Below are positions 17,592-27,379 of a stretch of 64,000 nt of DNA, piece after piece. Position numbers and translations under genes: made by a program. The number at the start of each line of letters is the position of its first letter. Position 1 is the first letter of the stretch. Below the pieces are notes generated by a model. That model saw only the letters and a list, made by a program, of their open reading frames with translations. It made no database searches and was not told where the DNA came from. Source of the stretch: an uncultured Flavobacteriales bacterium (GTDB lineage: Bacteria > Bacteroidota > Bacteroidia > Flavobacteriales > Schleiferiaceae); the NCBI GenBank assembly GCA_905478295.1, contig CAJQHZ010000042.1, positions 1 to 64,000 on the forward strand. The letters are read 5' to 3'.

Positions 17592-18923
17592 ATGGCCAAT
17601 AGATTGTTGGATTTTCTCAAAGAACCCACTACTGCTTCCATAGCGAAGGGCAGTTTCATTGTGCTTTTCTTTAAGGTTATTGGCGCATTAGGAGGCTACG
17701 TATTACTCTTCAGCTTGAGCGCTACTGGCGGTGAACGCGAGGTGGGGGTCTATGAAGTGGCTTTTACTCTAATTCTTATCGGTTCAACCATGGGACGTTG
17801 GGGACTCGATACGGTATTGGTTAAAGCGCTCGGTCAGCAGCAGATGGAAGAAGCACCGTCAAGGCCGCTGTATTTAAAATTATTCACCCGTGTTTTAGGG
17901 GTTTCCGTACTTATTTCTGCTGCAACCTTTGTTCTTGCTGCAACCTTTACCGATCTATTTTTCGATCAAACTCCCACCGCAGTGCTGACCACCGCGTCTA
18001 TCGCTATCGTTCCCTTCACATTAATGTTGTTCAATGCTGAAGCGTACCGCGGATTGCACAAGCCGTTACTTTTTTCATTGAATCAACACGGAACGGTGTA
18101 TTTGGTGATAGCCGTGCTCCTGCTCACTGCACCGTGGTCCAATTCGACGAGTAATGCTATGGGAAGCGCCCAATTGGCCCTGATCGCACTGGTCGCTTTA
18201 AGCACGTTGTTCTTTTTGTTGTCTTTCCAGCACATTCTGCGTTTGTGTAGTCCGCACGCACCCGTTCCTAAGGCCTATTCACGAGGATTGTTTGCCGCAG
18301 CAACGCCCATGCTGATCTCTTCTGCGCTTTTTTTGGTAATGAGTTGGTCGGATACGCTGATGCTAAGCTATTACCTTCCAGAAGAATCCGTAGGGGTATA
18401 TCGAATTGCTTTTAAAATCACCACTTTAATCACTTTTGCCCAATTCGCATTGAATACCGTAGTGACACCAATGATAGCGGGGCTTCATTCTGGCGGTTCG
18501 GGAATGGGCCATTTGGCCAAACGCGTTGCGACCTTAAACCTCTACACCGCGGGACCGATTTTTTTACTGATTGTTCTTCTTGGTCCCTTTTTGATCGGGT
18601 TGTTTGGGGTCGAATCGGCCGATAAAGCCTATCCATGGCTGCTCATTTTAGCTTTGGGCCAATTAGCTAATGCCTTTGCTGGTCCCGTTCTAAATGTATT
18701 AAACATGACCGGTTATGAGAAGAGTGCACGCAATACCATGCTCGTAATGGCAACTGTAAATATTGCACTGAATGCACTTTTGATACCTCTTATGGGGCCA
18801 CTGGGTGCAGCAATCGCAACGGCATCCACAATGATTGGCTGGAACCTCTGGGCCGGCATCCTCGTGTACAAATACCACGGCTTAATCACCGTGCCGTTTT
18901 TGGCCAAAAAGAATTCGGTATGA
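17592..18923 (+). CDS. Wzx-like polysaccharide flippase (MOP superfamily)
   Basis: 443 residues with about 12-14 hydrophobic segments of the polysaccharide-exporter type. The open frame reaches back to 17394 across the divergent glycosyltransferase, but ATG 17592 begins the natural protein (MANRLLDFL), and AGGAC lies about 8 bases upstream. A TATATTCG box at 17556-17563 with TTG 16 bases upstream is a candidate promoter. It would flip lipid-linked oligosaccharides across the inner membrane. It overlaps the sulfotransferase start (ATGATG at the junction). The order flippase, sulfotransferase, Wzz-like, ligase/polymerase fits export of a surface glycan. Confidence 0.87.
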   Translation: MANRLLDFLKEPTTASIAKGSFIVLFFKVIGALGGYVLLFSLSATGGEREVGVYEVAFTLILIGSTMGRWGLDTVLVKALGQQQMEEAPSRPLYLKLFTRVLGVSVLISAATFVLAATFTDLFFDQTPTAVLTTASIAIVPFTLMLFNAEAYRGLHKPLLFSLNQHGTVYLVIAVLLLTAPWSNSTSNAMGSAQLALIALVALSTLFFLLSFQHILRLCSPHAPVPKAYSRGLFAAATPMLISSALFLVMSWSDTLMLSYYLPEESVGVYRIAFKITTLITFAQFALNTVVTPMIAGLHSGGSGMGHLAKRVATLNLYTAGPIFLLIVLLGPFLIGLFGVESADKAYPWLLILALGQLANAFAGPVLNVLNMTGYEKSARNTMLVMATVNIALNALLIPLMGPLGAAIATASTMIGWNLWAGILVYKYHGLITVPFLAKKNSV

Positions 18924-19858
18924 TGAAGTCAAAGGCAAATCTCTTTCTTATTGGCGCAGCGAAATCTGGTACTACTGCACTTTCCTCGACCCTGGGGCAG
19001 CATCCTGCAATTGCACCTCTTCCCATCAAAGAGCCGGGTCATTTTAGTACGGACCTTCGTACACCCGCTTTTTCGTCCCAATACAATAGGCTAGTACAAT
19101 GGGATGAAGCTGCGTATTTTAAAAAAGCACACCTTGAAGATCGTCACATTGGATTCGTAGATAGTGAATTGAATTACCAGAAATTGGTGGATCATGCCAT
19201 TGCTAAAAACCCCGATGTGAATTACGTTCTAGACGCGAGTACGTCGTATTTGTACAGCGCAAAGGCGCCAGCCGAACTCCGTCATTACGCCCCCGAAGGA
19301 AAAATCGTGCTGATTTTACGCAACCCAATAGAACGTGCTTACAGCCATTATACGATGGCGTTAAAATATGGGATGGAGCAGGAGAGTCCCTTGCAGGCAT
19401 TCAAACGTGAGGCAGCATTGCACCCAGCGCATTGGGGACAGGACGAATGTTATTTGGAATTGGGGCAGTACGCAAAACAGTTGCAACGCTGGTTGGAATG
19501 TTTCCCGCTAGACCAATTGCACATCATTTGGCACGAAGACTTTACCGCCGATCCGCAAAAGGCGATGGATGCGCTCATGAAATACTTGGACTTGCCTACT
19601 TTTGTACTCCAGAATACGGACCAATTAAACGTGGGCGCCGTTCCTAAATACGCAACCCTAAACAAATGGGCGATGCGAACTTTAGGTCCACTGCGTGAAA
19701 AATTACCGAAGTCCCTGGTGTATTGGCTAAAGAGGAAAACTCAGGTAGCCGCCCAAGAATTGGACTCCGAAACACGAAGCTTTTTAGTAGAGGCTTTAAC
19801 TGAACAAATAGAACAATTAGAAGCCTTAACCGGCAAAGATTTAAATCATTGGAAATAA
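18920..19858 (+). CDS. PAPS-dependent sulfotransferase
   Basis: 312 residues. The 5'-phosphosulfate loop is GAAKSGTTAL (residues 12-21), and the 3'-phosphate motif LRNPIERAYSHY lies near residues 133-144. Both bind 3'-phosphoadenosine 5'-phosphosulfate. The fold is the Sulfotransfer_1/3 type. Its place between a flippase and a chain-length protein suggests that it sulfates the exported polysaccharide or its lipid-linked unit. Start: ATG 18920 overlaps the flippase stop; ATG 18923 is an alternative. No sulfate-activation genes (cysD/N/C) are in the window, so PAPS must come from elsewhere. Confidence 0.88.
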   Translation: MMKSKANLFLIGAAKSGTTALSSTLGQHPAIAPLPIKEPGHFSTDLRTPAFSSQYNRLVQWDEAAYFKKAHLEDRHIGFVDSELNYQKLVDHAIAKNPDVNYVLDASTSYLYSAKAPAELRHYAPEGKIVLILRNPIERAYSHYTMALKYGMEQESPLQAFKREAALHPAHWGQDECYLELGQYAKQLQRWLECFPLDQLHIIWHEDFTADPQKAMDALMKYLDLPTFVLQNTDQLNVGAVPKYATLNKWAMRTLGPLREKLPKSLVYWLKRKTQVAAQELDSETRSFLVEALTEQIEQLEALTGKDLNHWK

Positions 19859-19864
19859 GAAGTT

Positions 19865-20872
19865 ATGGAATACAGTAGTGCAAATTTGATTTCGTTTTTC
19901 TACAAAAATCGAAAGCCGCTTTTAGGAATCCCGTTCCTTGCCATGGTTGTGGCAGTGGCCTTTAGTGGACCAAAGTTCATTAAACCGTTGTTTGAATCTC
20001 AGGTAATCCTGTTCCCTTCAACCACTAATTCCGTTTCCAAAGCGCTCCTTCCTCAGTCAAACGGATACGGCGATGAGGATATCTTTGAATACGGCGACGA
20101 GCAACAGGCAGAGCAACTCTTGCAGATCCTGAATTCAGGTGAGATTAGAGACTCCGTAATCCAGAAGTTCGACCTCATGGCCCACTATGAGATTGATGAA
20201 GACACAAAATACCGCAGAACGAAACTTTTTAAGGAATACGCGAGCAAAATTGAATTTGCCCGTACCCAATTCATGTCGGTTGAAATCAATGTCATGGACA
20301 CGGATCCTCAAATTGCTGCCGACATTGCGAACTATATTTCATTCTTAGTCGATAAGACGAAACGCAGAGTTTCTAGAAGTCGCGCGGAAATGGGATTAGA
20401 AATTGTCAAAAACGAATACCACAGCTTGCAGGGTGAAATCCAGAAGATGGAAGTTAAAATCACTGAACTTCGCTACAAAGGGGTGCATGATTATGAGAGT
20501 CAAAGTGCCGTTTTTAATGAGCAATATGCCATTGCATTAGCCGCTGGTTCACCCTTGTCTCGTGTAAAAGCCCTAGAAAGTCGTCTGGATACATTGGCAA
20601 AATACGGCGGGAAGTATGTTGCGATACGCGATGAACTGCAATTGTTGAAAGAAGAGGAAGTAAAATTGAAAACTAAATTTGATCAGGCGAAAGTGGATGT
20701 CAATCAAAACCTCCCTGCAACCTTTAAAGTAGATGCGGCTTTCCCAGCGGAACGCAAATCTTATCCTAAGCGCAGCATTCTTATCCTTGCCGTAGGATTC
20801 GCGACCTTTATTATGGTTGCATTTCTTCTGCTCGTTCGTGGGACATTGCAGGAATTAAAGAAGCAGGCCTAG
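19865..20872 (+). CDS. Wzz-like chain-length determinant
   Basis: 335 residues. One transmembrane segment lies near residues 17-36 and another near 300-322. Between them is a long periplasmic region with coiled-coil heptads (about 170-270). A Wzz domain with the pattern FESQVILFPST follows the first membrane helix. The architecture is that of polysaccharide co-polymerases that set glycan chain length. No Wzc-type tyrosine-kinase domain is attached, so it is the short Wzz type. It lies 6 bases after the sulfotransferase gene and 4 bases before the ligase/polymerase gene. Confidence 0.82.
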   Translation: MEYSSANLISFFYKNRKPLLGIPFLAMVVAVAFSGPKFIKPLFESQVILFPSTTNSVSKALLPQSNGYGDEDIFEYGDEQQAEQLLQILNSGEIRDSVIQKFDLMAHYEIDEDTKYRRTKLFKEYASKIEFARTQFMSVEINVMDTDPQIAADIANYISFLVDKTKRRVSRSRAEMGLEIVKNEYHSLQGEIQKMEVKITELRYKGVHDYESQSAVFNEQYAIALAAGSPLSRVKALESRLDTLAKYGGKYVAIRDELQLLKEEEVKLKTKFDQAKVDVNQNLPATFKVDAAFPAERKSYPKRSILILAVGFATFIMVAFLLLVRGTLQELKKQA

Positions 20873-20876
20873 TATT

Positions 20877-22313
20877 GTGCTAGATTCACTGCAGACCACT
20901 AAAAGGGCCAATTATTGGCTCATCGGAGTCACTCTGCCGCTCGTGGCGCTGGGCGTGATGTTCGAACAGTGGTATGCTTTTCTCATTCCGCCCGCTTTAT
21001 TTCTGGTTTGGCTGACCTTATACCGATTAGATTGGGCCATGTGGTTTGTAGTTCTCGCGACCCCCTTGTCCGTCACGTTAGAAGATCTCACAGGTGGTTC
21101 GGGCTTATCTGTGCCCACAGAGCCTATGCTGGTGCTGATCACCTTCATCACCCTTGTAAAGATGTTCTTTTTTGCAGAGTACGATAAACGAATTCTTCGA
21201 CATCCTATCAGTATCGCTATATACCTTTATTTGGCTTGGATGGGATTGACCTCAATTACTTCAGAATTGCCCTTAGTATCCCTTAAACAATGGGTCTCAA
21301 GAATCTGGTTCGTCATTCCTTACTACTTCGTCCTAGCGCATCTATTCCTAAAGAACGACCGCAACAAAGAAATCTTCCTTTGGCTGTTTCTCATCCCTTT
21401 GGTCATTGCGACCATCTACACCCTCTGTGTACACAGCCAGTACGGTTTTACAAAAAAGACGTCTACCTGGGTCATGTTCCCGGTGTTTAAGGAGCACACG
21501 TCCTATGGTGCTGTATTGGCAATGTTCTACCCGGCCGCACTCTATCTTGCTTTTCGTAAAAGCTCCTGGGGGATCAATGCCGTCGCCATACTCCTGCTGG
21601 TCATTTTAACCGTAGCCACAGTCTTAAGCTACACACGTGCCGCTTGGTTGTCCTTAGTTGGGGCCGGTTTGGTATATATGGTGTACGTTTTAAAATTATC
21701 CCGTACCCAAGTATGGTCACTGACTTTTCTAGCACTTTTAATTGCAGGGCTGAACTACTCTTTCATCGCTTCGAAATTTGAGCGCAATAGAACCGATTCT
21801 TCGGATAACCTGAATGAGCACGTGGCCTCTGTAACTAATGTTAGCACGGATGCTTCCAACCTCGAGCGCATCAACCGCTGGAATTCAGCCATGCGTATGT
21901 TTAAAGACCGTCCTATGCTCGGCCACGGTCCAGGAACCTATATGTTCTTATACGCCCCGTATCAAAAGCCGTCTGAAAAGACTATTATTTCAACCAATGC
22001 AGGCAACCGCGGAAACGCGCATAGTGAATACTTAGGCCCAATGGCAGAGAGTGGCATCTTTGGATTATTGACCTTGCTGCTCATAATGTATCAAGTGGTT
22101 GTAAATGCAATAGTTTCTTACCGCCGTTTGCCTACAATTCGACATCAAGGATTATTACGTGTCGCTTTTCTAGGTTTAATCACTTACTATTTGCACGGTT
22201 TTTTGAACAATTTTCTTGATATGGATAAAGCAAGCGCACCTTTTTGGGGCTTTACGGCATTGATTGCGGTGCTTTCCATACGCTCAAAATCCACATTAAC
22301 TTCAAAGGCTTAA
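20877..22313 (+). CDS. O-antigen ligase / polymerase family protein
   Basis: 478 residues with about 11-12 membrane segments and a GTG start at 20877. A Wzy_C-type domain is visible: YTRAAWLSLVGAG in one helix, then a periplasmic loop with RPMLGHGPGTY and NAHSEYLGPMAESGIFGLL. The conserved His and Arg of such loops catalyse polymerisation or ligation of lipid-linked glycans. The sequence alone cannot separate a WaaL ligase from a Wzy polymerase. It closes the polysaccharide run. Confidence 0.8.
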   Translation: MLDSLQTTKRANYWLIGVTLPLVALGVMFEQWYAFLIPPALFLVWLTLYRLDWAMWFVVLATPLSVTLEDLTGGSGLSVPTEPMLVLITFITLVKMFFFAEYDKRILRHPISIAIYLYLAWMGLTSITSELPLVSLKQWVSRIWFVIPYYFVLAHLFLKNDRNKEIFLWLFLIPLVIATIYTLCVHSQYGFTKKTSTWVMFPVFKEHTSYGAVLAMFYPAALYLAFRKSSWGINAVAILLLVILTVATVLSYTRAAWLSLVGAGLVYMVYVLKLSRTQVWSLTFLALLIAGLNYSFIASKFERNRTDSSDNLNEHVASVTNVSTDASNLERINRWNSAMRMFKDRPMLGHGPGTYMFLYAPYQKPSEKTIISTNAGNRGNAHSEYLGPMAESGIFGLLTLLLIMYQVVVNAIVSYRRLPTIRHQGLLRVAFLGLITYYLHGFLNNFLDMDKASAPFWGFTALIAVLSIRSKSTLTSKA

Positions 22314-22514
22314 CACTGCCTTAACATTAGTGTTTGTGCGCTTTTTTGTGATTTAATATTTCGGTTTTATTCGAAAGTTCCTATTCCTGAGGTCTCAATC
22401 GAGATAATTAAAACGTAATTAAACCCTTTTTTTTTAATGGCTTACTTGCAAATGAGCCATAGAAACTGCAATTTTAGGGTTGCTTAACATACGTTTAACA
22501 GAAAAACAGGTACA
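22312..22514 (+). promoter_or_regulatory. Weak terminator, then SusC promoter region
   Basis: A small hairpin AACACT-11-AGTGTT (22312-22334) overlaps the ligase stop and is followed by CTTTTTTG, so it may be a weak terminator. Downstream there is a T10 run near 22430. TTG at 22446-22448 lies 20 bases ahead of CAATTTTA (22469-22476), a degenerate match to the -33/-7 pattern, which would give a leader of roughly 30-40 bases for susC. I see no gene here. Confidence 0.35.
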
Positions 22515-25500
22515 ATGAAAAACAAATTTTCACTGTGGTCAGTACTAGCTTTTGTTCTCGCAGCAAACTTTGCAATTGCGCAATCGGTTTCGGGAGTAGT
22601 AAGTGACGCTGGTTCAGGAGATGCGCTACCAGGTGTAGCAGTCTCAGAAAAAGGTACTAATAATGCGACCTTAACTGACTTTGATGGTAAGTTTACCATT
22701 AAGGCGGTCAAAGGAGCCACTTTAGTATTTTCTTCAATGGGAATGGAATCTAAAGAAGTTGTTGCTTCCTCAGATTTTATTCAAGTAAGTCTATCCGCTT
22801 CAGCGAGCCAACTCGATGAAGTAGTAGTTACCGCACTTGGTATGACTAGAGAGAAAAAATCGCTCGGTTATGCAACACAAGATGTAGATGGTGCTGAGGT
22901 TACGACAGTAAAGGACGCTAACTTTGTAAACTCATTGAGTGGAAAAGTAGCGGGTGTTCAAATTAAGAGTTCAGGAACTCTTGGTGGTTCAGCCAATGTC
23001 GTGATTCGTGGGTCTAGTTCATTAACTGGAAATAACCAAGCGTTATTTGTTGTTGATGGTATGCCTATTTCTAACTCAACGGGTAATAGCTCAAATATAG
23101 CTAGAGGTCGTGGCGGTTATGATTACGGTAACGCTGCAATGGACATCAACCCAGAGGATATCGAAAATATATCGGTTCTAAAGGGTGCGGCAGCAACTGC
23201 CTTGTACGGTTCACGTGCCTCTAATGGTGTGGTTTTAATCACTACGAAAAGTGGAAAAAGCAGCCAGGGTAAGAAAACCTTAGGCGTTACAGTTAGCACA
23301 GGTATTACTGTGGGAGCGATCAACCAAAACACTTTTGTTCGTCACCAACAGTCTTATGGTCCTGGATATGGTCGCTTTTACGGCGGTGCCTACATTACTA
23401 CAGCTCCTGGAGATTCAACTTTCACTGACGGTCGTGCGCAATCTTATGATGCGAACGGTGACGGTCAAGCTGATATTGCATTGCCTATGGGCGAGGATGC
23501 TTCATGGGGTCTTGCAGTTGATCCATCTTTAGATGTATACGACTGGGAATCTATTTTCCCAGAATTGGATACCTACCAGCAGTCTAAAAAGCACGTTGCT
23601 GCTGAAAATGGTGCATTGAGCTTTTACGAGCAAAGCGTTACACGTAACAACAACTTTGCTATCGATGGAGGAGGTGAGAATACCTCATTCCGTTTATCAG
23701 CAACGAGCTTTGATCAAAAAGGAATTGTTCCTGGATCGCACATTGGTCGCGATAATATCGCGTTCAGCGGTAGATTTAACGCTTCGGATAAATTGACGGT
23801 TTCTGCGAAAGCAAACTACATCAATCAGAACGGTAAGGGACGTTACGGAACAGGATACGATTCTCGTAACCCAAACCAAGCTTTCCGTCAATGGTACAAT
23901 GTCCTAACGGATATGGATGCTCAGAGAAATACGTACAATAATTTTGGTCAGAAAAATTATTCTTGGAATGCATACGGTTACGGTGCAGCGAATCCAACGA
24001 AGCCGCATTACTTTGATAATTTCTACTATTCAGCGCTACAGAATTTTTCAACCGATTCACGTAATCGTATTATTGGAAACATCATGGCTGAATACCAGAT
24101 CAATGACTGGATGAAGTTAACGGGTCGTATGTCTGCAGATAGTTACACTGAACTACGTGAAGAGCGTATCGGTACAGAATCTGTTGATGTTTCAATGTAC
24201 ACGCGCAACAATCGCGCGTTCACTGAGCAAAACAATGACTTGTATTTGAACATGAACAAAAACTTCGGTACGGATGACGAAATAAGTTTCTCAGGTTTAT
24301 TGGGTTACAACCAACGTCGTTCTTCTTTCCAAAGCATTTATGCTTCAACAAATGGTGGTCTAGTTGTTCCTGGCGTATATGCTTTGAGCAATTCTGTAGC
24401 TGCTCCTGCAGCTCCTTCAGAAGGTTCGAACACCATCGGTGTTGACGGTATATACGGTCAAGCATCTGTTGGATACCAAAACTTCTTGTACTTAGATCTA
24501 TCTGCGCGTCAAGATGTTTCTTCAACTCTTCCAGTTGAAAACAACACCTACTTCTATCCAGCAGCTTCTTTAAGCTTAATCTGGTCAGAATTTGTTGACT
24601 CTGACATTTTATCTTTCGGTAAGCTTCGCGCGAACTGGGCAAATGTAGGTTCTGATGCTCCAGCGAATGCTTTGGTTGACGCTTATGGTATTGGAACGCC
24701 TTTTAACGGTACAACGTTAGCATCTGCACCTTCGACTCAGAACAATTCTACTTTACTTCCGGAGAACACTGCTTCTACGGAATTAGGTTTGGAAGTTAAG
24801 TTGTTTGATAACCGTTTTGGATTTGATTTGAGTGCCTACCAGAGATCGACTACGAATCAAATTCTACCTGCTCAAGTTTCTACCGCTACAGGTACATACT
24901 ACAAGTATGTTAATGCCGGACAGGTGGATAATCAAGGATTTGAAGTAAGCAGTTACATTACTCCTGTTAAAACCAAAGACTTCCAGTGGGATGTAAACAT
25001 CAACTGGTCAACTAACGATAATACAGTTGTTTCGTTATTTGGTGATTCAGAGTCATTGTTATTAGGTTCTGTACAAGGTGGTGTTAACATGACTGCACGT
25101 GTAGGTGAGTCTTACGGTACGCTAGAAGGTACTCAGTACGTTCGTGCTGGTGGCGATGGTGCACCGCTTGTTTACGATTGGTCAAGCTCTCGTGGTGGTG
25201 CTCGTTACTACACTGGTGATGTTGGTGTCATCGGTAACGTACAAGCTGACTGGAGAGGTGGTATCAGCAATGCAATCTCTTACAAGAACGTAAGACTGAG
25301 TGCTCTTGTAGATGCACAATGGGGAGGAAACTTCTTCTCTTTAGACACTTACTACGGTTACGGTACAGGTGTATACGATTTCCAAGCAGGAACGAACGCA
25401 GCTGGTAACCCAATCCGTACGAATGTTGAAGACGGCGGTGGTTTAACTTTTGAGGAAGTTGCTTACTTAGGTATTGAAACACCTCAGCAATGGGATGGTG

Positions 25501-25865
25501 TTACAGTTGATGCTGACGGTAACCCAGTGGGTACTGCAAACTCAACACCAATGTGGATGAACGATTATGGTAATGCAATGGGATGGGCCTTAGGTGGACC
25601 AAAAGAAATGCACATCCACGATGCGTCGTTTGTTAAATTAAGAGAAGTTGCCTTGACGTATACCTTGCCTACGAGCGCTCTAGCTGGTCTACCAGTTGCA
25701 GGCGTTGATGTAAGCTTTGTTGGCAGAAACCTAGCAATACTGTACAAAAACACGCCTTGGTCAGATCCAGAGGCAGGTCTTGCAGCAGGTAACCTTCAGG
25801 GGTATCAGTCAGGTGCTTATCCAACTCTACGTGAAGTTGGTGTGAATTTGAGAGTTAAATTCTAA
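22515..25865 (+). CDS. SusC/RagA-type TonB-dependent outer-membrane transporter
   Basis: 1116 residues. The order is: signal peptide (about 1-22), a carboxypeptidase-regulatory-like domain with DAGSGDALPGVAVSEKGTNN (about 26-95), the plug with DEVVVTALGMTREKKSLGYAT, then VVIRGSSS and VVDGMPI, and a long beta-barrel ending in an aromatic strand (NLRVKF). It forms the barrel of a SusCD complex that takes up oligomers across the outer membrane with TonB energy. A SusD gene follows 12 bases later. No glycosidase, sulfatase or peptidase lies in the same transcription unit, so the substrate is unknown. Confidence 0.95.
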   Translation: MKNKFSLWSVLAFVLAANFAIAQSVSGVVSDAGSGDALPGVAVSEKGTNNATLTDFDGKFTIKAVKGATLVFSSMGMESKEVVASSDFIQVSLSASASQLDEVVVTALGMTREKKSLGYATQDVDGAEVTTVKDANFVNSLSGKVAGVQIKSSGTLGGSANVVIRGSSSLTGNNQALFVVDGMPISNSTGNSSNIARGRGGYDYGNAAMDINPEDIENISVLKGAAATALYGSRASNGVVLITTKSGKSSQGKKTLGVTVSTGITVGAINQNTFVRHQQSYGPGYGRFYGGAYITTAPGDSTFTDGRAQSYDANGDGQADIALPMGEDASWGLAVDPSLDVYDWESIFPELDTYQQSKKHVAAENGALSFYEQSVTRNNNFAIDGGGENTSFRLSATSFDQKGIVPGSHIGRDNIAFSGRFNASDKLTVSAKANYINQNGKGRYGTGYDSRNPNQAFRQWYNVLTDMDAQRNTYNNFGQKNYSWNAYGYGAANPTKPHYFDNFYYSALQNFSTDSRNRIIGNIMAEYQINDWMKLTGRMSADSYTELREERIGTESVDVSMYTRNNRAFTEQNNDLYLNMNKNFGTDDEISFSGLLGYNQRRSSFQSIYASTNGGLVVPGVYALSNSVAAPAAPSEGSNTIGVDGIYGQASVGYQNFLYLDLSARQDVSSTLPVENNTYFYPAASLSLIWSEFVDSDILSFGKLRANWANVGSDAPANALVDAYGIGTPFNGTTLASAPSTQNNSTLLPENTASTELGLEVKLFDNRFGFDLSAYQRSTTNQILPAQVSTATGTYYKYVNAGQVDNQGFEVSSYITPVKTKDFQWDVNINWSTNDNTVVSLFGDSESLLLGSVQGGVNMTARVGESYGTLEGTQYVRAGGDGAPLVYDWSSSRGGARYYTGDVGVIGNVQADWRGGISNAISYKNVRLSALVDAQWGGNFFSLDTYYGYGTGVYDFQAGTNAAGNPIRTNVEDGGGLTFEEVAYLGIETPQQWDGVTVDADGNPVGTANSTPMWMNDYGNAMGWALGGPKEMHIHDASFVKLREVALTYTLPTSALAGLPVAGVDVSFVGRNLAILYKNTPWSDPEAGLAAGNLQGYQSGAYPTLREVGVNLRVKF

Positions 25866-25877
25866 GAAGTTCTAGAT

Positions 25878-27287
25878 ATGAAAAAGATATTATTCGCAGC
25901 AGCAGCTGCACTAGCAATCACTTCTTGTAGCAATGATCTTTCTAGCCTTAACGGCAATGTGAAAGCTCCAGAGTCTGTTCCAGCAGGTGCGTTATTCGCA
26001 AATGCCACTATGGGATTCTATGACTATGCTGCAGTACAGAACGTGAATCAAAACAACTTGCGTCTTTGGTCACAGCACTGGACGCAGACTACTTATGTAG
26101 ATGAATCAAATTTCGATCTTGATAATCGTGACGTTAACGGCGCTACTTTTTGGCGTATGTACGGTACGGTTGTTCGCGATTGTGAAGAAGCTCGTACTGC
26201 GTTAGCAGATGTTGTTGCATCAACGGAGGCAATTGCCGCTGCTGAGGGAGCAATAGAGGTGATGGAAGTTATGGCGTTTTCATTTTTGGTAGATCTTTTT
26301 GGAGATGTGCCTTACACTGAAGCGTTATCAGAAACAAACACGCCAGTATACGATGATGACGCTGCAATTTACAGTGATCTTTTAGCTCGTTTAGATGCAG
26401 CAGCTATGAACTTAAGCGGTACTTCTGCTTTCGGTAGTTCGGACATCATTTACGGTGGAGATGCTGCATCTTGGAAAATGGCTGCTCATTCTCTTATGCT
26501 TCGTTTAGCAATTCGTATGATCGATGCTGATCCAACCAATGCTCAAATGTATGGTGAGAAGGCAATAGCTGGTGGTGTATTCGCTTCATCTGCGGATGAC
26601 ATGCGCTTGTTCTATTCGTCAGCTCCACCTCACACGCATCCAATGTGGGAAACGTTAGTACAAAGTGGACGTACGGATTACATTGCCTCTAATACATTAG
26701 GTGATGTAATGAATGCTAATAACGATCCACGTCGCGCAGCGTTCTTTAAGAATCTTGATAGTGTTGGTAATGTAACTGCTGCACCTCACGGTCTTCAGTC
26801 AGATTACTACCAATTCTCTCAGCCAGGTTCAGCTTTAGAGGATCCAACGTGGTCTCATGCTGCGATCAACTATGTTGAGGTTGAGTTCTTAATGGCTCAC
26901 GCCGCAGTTGCCGGATGGGCTGGCGCAGGTGATGCTGCAACGCACTACAATGCTGGTATTACTGCTTCTATGGAAGAGTGGTTAGGTGCTGGTGTAGATG
27001 CCTCAGGCTACCTTGCTCAAGCGGGTGTTGCATTCGACGCATCAACTGCAGCTGCTCAAATTGGTACAGAGAAATGGATTGCTATGTACAGCAACGCAAG
27101 TGAAGCATACAACACGGTACGTCAATACGACTTGACTATGAATGTTGCTGACCTAGCTCAGACTGTAACACCTAATCGTTACTCTTATCCTTTAGATGAG
27201 ATTTCATTAAATCTTACAAATGTCAATGCGGCGAAAGCGAAATTTGGCAACGATGATACCTTCGCAAAGGTATTCTGGGATATGTAA
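25878..27287 (+). CDS. SusD/RagB-family nutrient-binding lipoprotein
   Basis: 469 residues with a lipoprotein signal (LAITSCSN, Cys near 18). It is helical and rich in Ala, of the SusD-like type with a TPR-like scaffold. The family pattern FLVDLFGDVPYTEAL lies near residues 135-150, and ATSWKMAAHSLMLRLAIRM-like helices (here ASWKMAAHSLMLRLAIRM) near 200-218. The protein caps the SusC barrel at the cell surface and binds the nutrient. It forms a two-gene operon with the transporter and is followed by a strong terminator. The branch resembles the SusD_2 type, which includes peptide as well as glycan systems, so glycan uptake is not certain. Confidence 0.9.
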   Translation: MKKILFAAAAALAITSCSNDLSSLNGNVKAPESVPAGALFANATMGFYDYAAVQNVNQNNLRLWSQHWTQTTYVDESNFDLDNRDVNGATFWRMYGTVVRDCEEARTALADVVASTEAIAAAEGAIEVMEVMAFSFLVDLFGDVPYTEALSETNTPVYDDDAAIYSDLLARLDAAAMNLSGTSAFGSSDIIYGGDAASWKMAAHSLMLRLAIRMIDADPTNAQMYGEKAIAGGVFASSADDMRLFYSSAPPHTHPMWETLVQSGRTDYIASNTLGDVMNANNDPRRAAFFKNLDSVGNVTAAPHGLQSDYYQFSQPGSALEDPTWSHAAINYVEVEFLMAHAAVAGWAGAGDAATHYNAGITASMEEWLGAGVDASGYLAQAGVAFDASTAAAQIGTEKWIAMYSNASEAYNTVRQYDLTMNVADLAQTVTPNRYSYPLDEISLNLTNVNAAKAKFGNDDTFAKVFWDM

Positions 27288-27313
27288 GCCATACTTGAAA
27301 AAGTAATTTGAAG

Positions 27314-27344
27314 AACCCGCGCCGTATGGCGCGGGTTTTTTTTG
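27314..27344 (+). terminator. Rho-independent terminator after susD
   Basis: A perfect 10-bp stem AACCCGCGCC / GGCGCGGGTT (27314-27323 and 27328-27337) with loop GTAT is followed by a run of T. It ends the SusC/SusD operon. Confidence 0.93.
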
Positions 27345-27379
27345 CTTTTACTTTTTGAACTATGTTACCTTAGCGATTT

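Noticed and set aside
22515-27287. Assigning the SusC/SusD pair to the glucan cassette
   Set aside because: The pair is 11 kb away, separated by era, der, rnhB and a polysaccharide cluster, and has its own promoter region and terminator.
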